The notes under the pieces are model-generated. The model ran no database searches. It saw only the letters and a program-made list of their open reading frames with translations, and was not told the DNA's origin. 64,000 bases of DNA, taken from Cercospora beticola. Lineage: Eukaryota; Ascomycota; Dothideomycetes; Mycosphaerellales; Mycosphaerellaceae. A program made the translations under genes and the position numbers. The DNA lies in the NCBI RefSeq assembly GCF_033473495.1, contig NC_088943.1:124001-188000 (forward strand), given 5' to 3'. Of the stretch, positions 56,264-64,000 are shown piece by piece; positions within the stretch are counted from its first letter, which is position 1, and each line of letters begins with the position of its first letter.

Positions 56264-58875
56264 CTACTCAGGCTTCACACCAGTAAAGAAACCTGCCTTG
56301 TGCAGGTATTCAACGTTCGCCCGAACAGCCGCCTCGACATCCTTCGAATCGGACTCTGCACCAACGTCCTTGGCGCGGCATCGTCGCCTTGTGAGCAATC
56401 CGCGTCCAGACTCCAGGGAGTCTGCAAGCGGCCAAAGCAAGTGGTCGCTCGTATCCTCCATGTCGAACTTCACCTTTTGGAGCCACACATCTCCAGTCTC
56501 CTCCATGAGCGGGATTGCAAGCACTTCAGAGACAATACTCCAGAATTTACCGACGCTCAATCCATCCAGGACGTTCAAAGTCGTGCTTGAAGAAGAATTG
56601 AAGTCGAGTAAAGTCAAGACGACAATCCGCTCAGCAACAGCATCAGATTGCGCGACAAAAAGCCACTGGTCACGTTCGTCGGCGTTGAATGCACCGATTC
56701 GTGCAGTGGCCCACACAATCCGCCACAGGTAATCATCTTGATTCGCGAGACCATGCTGCCGGCCACCGATCAAGTATGCAGGACAGACGACGCTGATCGA
56801 CTTGTCCGGAAGCGCGGATCGGACGTTGTGCACTAGTCGTTCTGCTACAAATTTTGTCTGGGCATAACCGTTGTCTTTGGCGGCGTCGGTATACAAGGCT
56901 TCGAGGTCTTTCTCGGCGTCTTGTGCAGGGTTGGGATATCGACCTCCCGATACAAACACAAATCGCTCCAAGTGGTGACACGTTCTGACCAGCTTCAGCA
57001 GCTCCTCAGTGGAGTGCACGTTGGGTGCTTCGAGGTCGCTGTAGCTTTTCGTCCAGTTCACGACAGCACCACAATGGATGATTGTGTCAATGCGAGGGCC
57101 GCCAGCATCAATCTTGTCGCCTTCTCCAGATAGTCTCATCCAGTCGGCATCGGAAAGTCCCAGTCTAGGCTTTGATAAGTCTCCGGGCCAAGTATTAAGC
57201 TTTATTTGATGAGATGATTCTGCATGTGCAGCAGTCAAGGCCAAACGAACCCGCTCCAGCGCCAGCTCTCGTCTAGAAGTCCGCACTAGTACTGTCATGG
57301 ATGCAATGCTGCTCGATGACAAAAGCTGGCACAGGATCTGTACGCCCAGATATCCAGTCGCTCCGGTCAGGAACACATGCCGCGGACGAGTTGGTTGGAC
57401 CACACTGGGGTTCAGCACTGTTTCAGTATGCCTTGCGACTCGTACTTTTAGAAATTCAATCTTCGTATCGACATCATTGCCAGCCATATCTGTAATCAAA
57501 TCTTGCTTTTCGATTTCGAGAAGCACTGCGAGCTGCCTTACCGTCATGCCAGGTTGGCTGAGGGTCTCGAACAGGATCTTACAACCGAACTGCTTCCGGA
57601 TCAAAGCAACAAGCCTCATAGTTTGCGCTGAGTTGATTCCGATGTCAGTCAAGCGATTATCATGCCCACTGATGGATTTCCAAATCGTCGACCCTGCTGC
57701 AGAGATGATGTCTGCAATCAAATTCGACACCTTCATGGCTGACTTCTCGGATGGCAAAAGGCGTGTGCCACTGAGAGCAGTAGAGACGTGCATGAAGCCC
57801 GGCACCGAGCCTGCTGAGACTTCATTATCGGAAAGGCATTTTTTGAGACGGGTCCGATCGATTTTCATGGTGGGCGTGAATGGCATAGTCTCAACCACGA
57901 TCAATACACTTGGGAGCATGAAAGATGGTATGAGATTCTGCAAGTACTCCGTGACAGCCGGCAAACTCAAAGTCAAGGCGGTCTTGTTGGCAGCACGAGC
58001 ATGTCGACTCGCCAGAGAGGTCGCACACGTTGATTGTGTGATAGCGACCAGTCGGTTCGCATATGGCCCGTCAGCAGGGTAGATGACAGCACAGTGGCTG
58101 ACATCGGGATGCCGGGAAAGTTGGCTTTCGATATCTCCCAGTTCAACCTTCTGACCTATCGCAAGAAATCAGATCAACAATCAATAGAGCCTGTGTGAAG
58201 CTGATACTCACCATTGACTTTGACCTGAAAGTCTTTTCGCCCGACGAATTGCAGGGAACCATCTGACATCTGGCGGAAAAGATCACCCATCCGGTATGCA
58301 CGCGAAGTCCATGGTGTGTGAGGTTTCTCGATCAACCCCTGCGAGATCCATGCTTGAGGCACCGGCAAAAACACTTCTGCCGTCTTTACAGGGGCGTTGA
58401 GATATCCTCTGGCCATTGTAGGCCCGGAGATAACCAGGTCTCCCACAGCCCCTACAGGTAAAATGACTGCTGGATCGTCTGGGTCTACAATGCAGGCCAA
58501 GCAGCTCGGCAGGCGATGTCCTACGTTCAGAATATCAGTCTCATCAGAGACGTCTCGAGCGTGAGTGACATCGACTTCGGCAGATCCATAATTGATCCCG
58601 ACTCGTGACGACTTCCGCCACTTGCGCAACGTCGATTCCTTGATCGCATCTCCTCCCAACGTGACATATTTGAGACTCGGAACAGTCGCGGGATCCAACA
58701 ATTCGGCCACGGCAGGAGTCAATAACGCCCAATTGGCTTGCGACTTCTCGACGAATGCTGCAAGACCATTCTTTCGGTCGGTCTCAGATGGAACGCAAAC
58801 GCAACCACCCACCAAGAGCGTCGTGAAGAAGTCTGCGATATTCGAGTCAGTAATTAGATAGGATAATGCTGTGTA
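56264..58875 (-). pseudogene. NRPS-like adenylation-thiolation-reductase gene lacking its 5' end
   Basis: Two visible exons are joined across a 56-bp intron (58156-58211). The frame opens mid-adenylation domain at DSNIADFFTTLLVGGCVCVP and continues with INYGSAEVD (A5), ISGPTMARGYL (A6), YRMGDLF (A7), GRKDFQVKVNGQKVELGDIE (A8) and A10. A thiolation domain follows (DIGINSAQTMRLV, phosphopantetheine Ser), then a thioester reductase (FLTGATGYLG and YAQTK). Such A-T-R enzymes activate a carboxylic acid and release it as an aldehyde or alcohol. The first half of the A domain (A1-A3, ATP-binding TSGTTGKPKG) is absent. Instead the frame meets a TAA at about 58881-58883 within the end of the GT2 gene. 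As it stands, activation should fail. The remaining domains look intact, so the loss seems recent. Confidence 0.82.
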
Positions 58876-60757
58876 CTGAATACCTTACCCAGCATTGGAC
58901 AGGCACCCAAGTAGCCACCACAATCTCGAACAAGCGGATTATAAGCCCTGTGAGGTAACAGCTGTTCTGCGACTGCCCATACGCGGCCGGATATACGATG
59001 GCGATGAGTTGGGTGATTAAGGCAACAGCAGCAAAAACCCAATACAGCGTGTGCAGCATTATCAGCGGGTCTGACATCCTCTTCCATAGGCTTCGGCGCT
59101 TCTCCTCAGATCGTTCGTTCAGAGGCGATTGAAAAGTACCAGAAATTGTAAAATCGATCTCCTCTAGGTTGCACCATAGCGATTGACAATAGGCACAGAC
59201 AATGTATGGCGTTATCCACAAACGATTGTTGGAGAGATTGAAGATGTTTCTCACACCGACGTGGCCGAAGTTCAAGCGTTTCCAGGCCTTTGTCGTGAGC
59301 CACATCGCCAAGTATGAAAATTTCAGTAATCTCAGCATATTGTGTGACATGTTCGACCTGGGCACGAGGGGAGGCCTCGCGAGCGGTAGTCCAAGCGGCA
59401 GAGCGACCATAGGCACGATGAGTGCAATCCAGGCATATGTCTTGATGGACTGCATAATTCCGTGGAGCCTCTGGACCACAGTGATCTGCGAGTGTGTGAA
59501 GTGTGGCAAAAAGAAGTAGAAGCGATGGGCGCTAAGCAGGTTGCCCGCGGTCTGCGGCGTTGTAAGCAGGTAGAACCATGTAGATACATAAGAGAATTTC
59601 TTACCCAGCGCATCCGCTGCGAAACATAGGCATGAAACGACTCACAAGTGACACCAAATTGTAGCTCGTCCTCGATGAACGCCGTCTGCCAGCCCGCCTG
59701 ATTGAGTAGATATGAGCATAGGATGTCCTCTCCGATATTGACGAGTGGCCAGCCCCCAATGCTCTCCAATGCTGCACGCCGCATCACGTAACCTGAACCG
59801 TGGCACATACTGCATCCAATGCGGTCTCGTGCTGGCTCCAAGACTTGTTGCAGGACACTCGCGTCCTGGGCGAGGATGTCCTTGTCTGGTACGTTGTAGA
59901 AAGATTGTGGAGGGCTCACGACGGCTAGATCGGCAGATAGTATGAGGTGAGGGACCACCCGTGAAAGCCAGTCAGACTCCACGATCATGTCGACATCGAG
60001 TCCTGCAATGAATTCAGAGCCGCCATAATCCTCCTTACTTGTTCTGATGCCGAAGTCGAGGTTGCCCGCCTTGTGATAGTGACGTGTAGCCAAATCCTTC
60101 TGTCGGGCCAAATAGACGACGGGTTGCGCGCTGAGCTTGTTGGATATGCTTCTGTTGAAATTTTCCACTTCCAGCTTGAGCTTGGGATCATTAGCATCAT
60201 CCAGCACGAAGACCCTATAGCATTTCGCAGGATAATCTTGTGCGACTGCGCCTGCCAGCGTACTCATCACAGTCGCAGGACTCTCGCCGCAGGTGCTATT
60301 CAGTCGTCAGCAGGCACGAGCCAGCTTTGATTTGACAAGCCATAGCATACGTGATGAAGACATGTACGAGAGGCGCATCTGTGCCATCCAGACGGTACTG
60401 TGCTCTCGGAGCATCTCGACTGCCCGGTAGTATGGAAAGACTGAGCTCGATGACCTGGAATAATTCTGGACCGGCCATAATCGCCTCGCATGCCAAGAAA
60501 AGCCAGGTAACCCATTCTCCGCGTGAATGTAGATCTGCATCAGCTCGAAGAGGATCGTAGAGTCGAAGACCGTAGTGCACAAGCCAGCTGAAGCAAACAA
60601 GTGCGTGCACAATCCTGGCGTAAGCGGAACCTGAGTGAATGGCGACTTTCGGTACTGGAGCTGCGGTTCTTCGAATCTTGTACTTTCCAACCGACCTCAA
60701 CTCCTCGCAAGCAGATTCTGGTTCAATAGCCTCCTCTTGTTTCATGAACAGCTTCAT
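58847..60757 (-). CDS. Membrane family 2 glycosyltransferase
   Basis: Three exons are joined across introns 60296-60350 (55 bp) and 59552-59604 (53 bp), giving 600 residues. There are two predicted helices in the first third. The GT2 catalytic set follows: VFITTCGES, YRVFVLDDAND (first Asp), FIAGLDVDMIVE (DxD, about 229), VNIGEDILCSYLL (acidic base) and QRMRW (362-366, the QxxRW motif). Several membrane helices then follow (TYAWIALIVPMVALPLG, LHTLYWVFAAVALITQLIAIV). This is the cellulose-synthase-like architecture of processive fungal GT2 enzymes that make and extrude a polysaccharide; the sugar is unknown. A related fungal type-2 glycosyltransferase is needed for hyphal growth on surfaces in Zymoseptoria, but orthology cannot be judged here. 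The last about 29 bp overlap the truncated NRPS-like frame. Confidence 0.88.
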
Positions 60758-61573
60758 GATGGTCTAAGCATGGCCACTTCGCTGTGTGTGGAATCGGACG
60801 TCTCAAAAATGCCAACCGACCATCATCAAAATCTGCACCATTCTGCATGAATGCCAGGCTTTTGGGCAGATTTCGAGTCCGCAGTCTTACACCCGCAGAG
60901 ACCATGGAGCTTCGATTGCCCGTGTGGTACCGCAAATGCTCGCAACAGATCTTGGGCATCCTTGAACACGACAGTGCAGCTCATGATGGCGGAGATGGCG
61001 GTGTGTAGGAAAGGGCCCGATGCTACGATGCACTTACCAGGGTACTTTCCAATTGTTCGTCGTCAGTGTGAGATTTACAGCTAATGAATCCTACCGGAAC
61101 TCCGTTGGGTCTCCGCCCGGAAACATCCGAGGTCGACAACATGGCAAATACATTCTCCATTCTAAGCTTCTACTCCGCACGATGCGAGACTGGAAACACG
61201 TGCGTGTCCCACATTGTCACAAGAAGAAGAGTTTAGCGCTGCACGCACTTAAGCGAGCGAGAATGATGGCACGATAGCGTGCGTTGTTAGGCGTGCCTAG
61301 AGTTCCAACTTCTGCACGCAAGAGCACTGATCGAGCTTTATCGACCTGTCAGCGTTCACGAGAACGATAGAATGGTAGATGCGCAGTCATTCGGCCTCGA
61401 TCAGCGGGAGCCACCAGTACCGCACTGTTGTCGTAGCTCTGTGATGAGATCTGTTCGAGTTGACCGCCACCCTAGGGCAGTGCGAACAGTGTATGTTGGA
61501 GATTCCAGGCTCAGGATCGATTTGAACAAATTTATTGCATTGTTGCGGGACATTACCTCACCTTCGACACGAG
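60758..61573. promoter_or_regulatory. Divergent promoter region between GT2 and P450
   Basis: These 816 bp separate the leftward GT2 gene from the rightward P450 gene. No coding sequence is supported. A shared promoter could co-regulate the two genes, which would suit a gene cluster, but I see no clear repeated motif that would identify a regulator. Confidence 0.4.
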
Positions 61574-63238
61574 ATGGCTCTGACAGGACTCATTCTGTCA
61601 GTCGTAAGCTTCGTGGCACTTTACAAGTTTCTCTTATATCCGCTGTTACTCAGCCCACTTGCACGAATACCGGCAGTACACCCTCTGGCCAAGATCTCAG
61701 GGCTATACATGCTATGGGTACGATATTGGGACTGTGAGAATGCAATCGTTTTCGCTGCCCACAACAAACATGGCGGAGTTGTACGTCTAGGACCGAACGA
61801 ACTGTCGATCAATTGCATTGAGGATGGCGTCAAAACAGTCTATGGGAGGAACTTTGACAGGCACGACTTTTACCGCGTATATGAAGATTGCGGACGGCAG
61901 AATCTATCCTCGAGCCTCGATGCTTTCTCTCACACGATTCGGAAGAAAAGGATCACTCATGTGTATTCGAAGTCCTATCTGCACTCATCGCCAGCAGTGG
62001 TAGCCCTTATCGACCGAGTCGTCCGACAACGATTTCTCACCTTGATCACCGCTTGTGCTCGGGAGGAGAAGGCATTTGATACAATGAAGATTCTTTCCGC
62101 GTTGGCATTGGATATGGTGCTTGGATACACATTTGGCGTAGGAAACGCCACAAACTTCTTGAACAACAGTACAGAGCACTCGAAATGCATTGAGAGGATC
62201 CATACTGGCAGACCTTACCCAATGATGTTCTGGTTACACGAGTTTCCAAGGACAGTCGACTTCCTGGAACGAGTCGGTATTCTTTCCAAGGAGCGATACC
62301 AGAGCCTGGAAGCCTTACATGTGTTTTGCATCCAGATGTGCCATCGTGCTGAAGCTGCGTTAGTCGACGCTCATGCAACGGCCACAGCAGAGGATGTCCC
62401 AACAGTATATCAACAGTTCAAGAGATCCTTAGATAAGGAAGGCATAAGCACCCTGCCATCCCTGAGAGCATCTTCTAGGCTTCGCGATAGTGGAACAATC
62501 TCGTGCTCACCGCAGCAACTGGAAATTGCGGCAGAAGTGGGCGATCAAATTCACGCCTCGGACGAGACTCTCTCCATCACATTGACCTATGCCATTTGGG
62601 AACTGTCCCGAAACACGGGAACGCAAGACAGACTCCGGCATGAATGTCGACTACTAGGAAACAACGTGCATGTCAGCTCCGCGACTCCACTTCCAACAGC
62701 CAACGAGATTGATCGGCTACCATTGCTGCATGCCATCATGATGGAAACAATGCGAGTCCAACCCATCGTAGCAGGTGGACAAGCCCGTGTGACACCGTTC
62801 GGCAAGACGAGCACACTTGGGGAGTATGACAACATACCCGGAGGCTGCAGAGCGCAGTCATACGCTCGGTTTCTGCATCTCAATCACGAAGTCTTCCCTG
62901 AGCCTTTGGCCTGGTATCCTGAGCGGTGGCTGGAAAAGCTCGACCCGAACGTTCCAGACCAAAAGATGAGATGGTTCTGGGCGTTCAGTTCAGGCGGGCG
63001 AATGTGTCTCGGAAGCCACTTTGCGCAGCTTGGTTAGTGTATTCTTTGTATCTTGGAGACTTCTATGCTAATAATTATCACAGTGATGAAGTATGTACTG
63101 TTGCTGATATACTCAAACTTCGAGACATTCGTGGTAGATGACAATGGAATTGAGCATATGGAGGGTTACGTGGGCGGCCCTAAGTCCGGCCGTCTTATGG
63201 TTGGTGTTCGTAGAGCGGCATGGCCATCCGAAGGATGA
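61574..63238 (+). CDS. Cytochrome P450 monooxygenase
   Basis: Two exons are joined across a 51-bp intron (63033-63083), giving 537 residues. The N-terminal helix (LTGLILSVVSFVALYKFLLY) anchors it in the endoplasmic reticulum. P450 signatures appear in order: I-helix oxygen-binding HASDETL, K-helix METMR (ExxR), the YPERW region and heme-binding FSSGGRMCLG, with the thiolate Cys at about 478. Fungal P450s of this sort (CYP60s-like in overall look; subfamily not assignable) hydroxylate or otherwise oxidise secondary metabolites. The start at 61574 is chosen because it precedes the membrane helix; the frame is open 39 bp further upstream. It is convergent with the next gene, with only 78 bp between stops. 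Confidence 0.92.
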
Positions 63239-63316
63239 AGGACTTTGGCAAATGCTACTGTCAGCCCCATATATTCGATCACTTGTTTTGTATTTTGTGA
63301 ATTGCCCAAGTTTTCA

Positions 63317-63954
63317 TCAGCTCGGATGATCTCTTGCGGCAGCGCGAATGATCATCTGCCAAAGTTCGATGTCCTTTGCAGCATCTTCCGCAGATGTCTT
63401 AGGAGCCTTATCCTCCGTGACCATCATATACAGCTCATCGAGCTCGAGAATGAAGGGGTCCTCGAATGTCTTGCGGACATTTGTCTCTACTAAGCCGCCG
63501 TTGACATTTTCTTTTGTCGTGATAGTGACAGGAAGCCCACGAATGAATGGAGTGTCCCAACTCATCCGCACAAGCTTATCGGCTCCGCAAACTTCTATAT
63601 GTGCGTCAAAGATTGGGATGTTGTGAAACCCTGATTCGTAGGACGTTGTAAACCCATGGTAGCCAAAGAGTACATTCCAGAAGTCGTTTCCAAGCGCTAT
63701 TCCAGAGACACCAACTGGCTCACCCAAAATCTCTCGCATGGCGGAGAGATCGTGTGAGCCAAGACCCGCAAGGTTTTGGTATTGTGTGATCCGGTCTACG
63801 CTGGCATCGGCTCCGCACTCAACTCTCAGAGCCTGGTGCATGGCCTGCTTCATCATCAATGCTCGCTTCTCTGTTTCTTCTGGTGGATAGTCATGGAAGC
63901 GCTGAGGAAGAGTTGATGATTGTTCCACGAAGAGCTCATTGGGCCCAATGATAT
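63317..63954 (-). CDS. Gfo/Idh/MocA family oxidoreductase, C-terminal exon (partial)
   Basis: The last exon has 212 codons and begins at a clear acceptor (CTTGTAG, exon starts at 63954); earlier exons with the NAD(P)-binding Rossmann domain lie beyond the right edge. GSHDLSAMREILGEP corresponds to the conserved G-x-HDL motif of the family, and RGLPVTITTKENVNGGLVET and FEDPFILELDELYMMVTE fit the C-terminal beta-sheet domain. These enzymes oxidise or reduce sugars, inositols or related hydroxy compounds using NAD(P). Next to a GT2 enzyme it could act on a sugar; that is inference. No truncation within the visible part. Confidence 0.85.
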
Positions 63955-64000
63955 CTACAAGGGCAGCTGTCAGCCACTGTCAGACATAACTTTTGATGTA

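Noticed and set aside
58800..58920. In-frame fusion of GT2 to the NRPS-like enzyme by splicing
   Set aside because: The only good donor (GGTAAGG at about 58890) leaves the GT2 frame in phase 0, whereas the NRPS-like frame at the candidate GCAG acceptor needs one extra base; the joined frame would stop soon after.
1..64000. tRNA and rRNA genes
   Set aside because: I looked for cloverleaf A- and B-box patterns and rRNA-like blocks by eye and found none I could support; a tRNAscan run would settle it.

Overview
The window looks like a filamentous ascomycete genome, most likely a plant-associated Dothideomycete such as Mycosphaerellaceae; the taxon is inference. Introns are short (about 50-90 bp) with GTRAGT-like donors and CTAAC/TACTAAC-type branch sites. 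Several genes encode small secreted cysteine-rich proteins. One third of the window is an AT-rich repeat island with the signature of repeat-induced point mutation (RIP): C-to-T and G-to-A changes and TAG/TAA stops through every transposon frame.

Layout. 1-1.56 kb: ordinary-composition DNA with a decayed gene fragment. 1.6-22.8 kb: RIP island of nested Ty1/Copia elements. Family A has two full-length 6,136-bp copies in opposite orientation (2689-8824 minus, 14472-20607 plus) and a truncated third (20608-21663 minus). Family B has its gag to reverse-transcriptase part at 9.9-13.8 kb and its RNase H end at 21.66-22.1 kb. Unclassified repeats fill the rest. 22.9-49 kb: gene-sparse accessory-type region with a collagen-like protein, an F-box gene with an in-frame stop, five secreted or surface proteins, three large proteins I do not recognise, a tandem array with a 186-bp period, and a secreted GH3 glycosidase. 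50-64 kb: metabolism-type genes, namely FAD monooxygenase, methyltransferase, a repeat-peptide precursor, a truncated adenylation-thiolation-reductase (NRPS-like) enzyme, a membrane GT2 glycosyltransferase, a cytochrome P450 and a Gfo/Idh/MocA oxidoreductase cut by the right edge.

The strongest candidate for an undescribed system is the spliced gene at 54007-54744. It encodes a secreted precursor with three near-identical 18-19-residue peptides (FWDTIKNLFSNWDGSRSG type). Lys-Arg sites separate them, and X-Ala/X-Pro dipeptides lead into each, as in Kex2/Ste13-processed pheromone precursors. The core lacks the Cys/Trp pattern of known Euascomycete alpha-pheromones. Tailoring-type enzymes lie on both sides, so a modified peptide is possible but unproven.

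Other points of note are an NRPS-like enzyme whose adenylation domain has lost its N-terminal half exactly where the GT2 gene ends, a fungal collagen-like protein with 37 uninterrupted Gly-X-Y triplets, and RIP-type stop codons in single-copy-looking genes. Everything here comes from reading the sequence; no database search was run.
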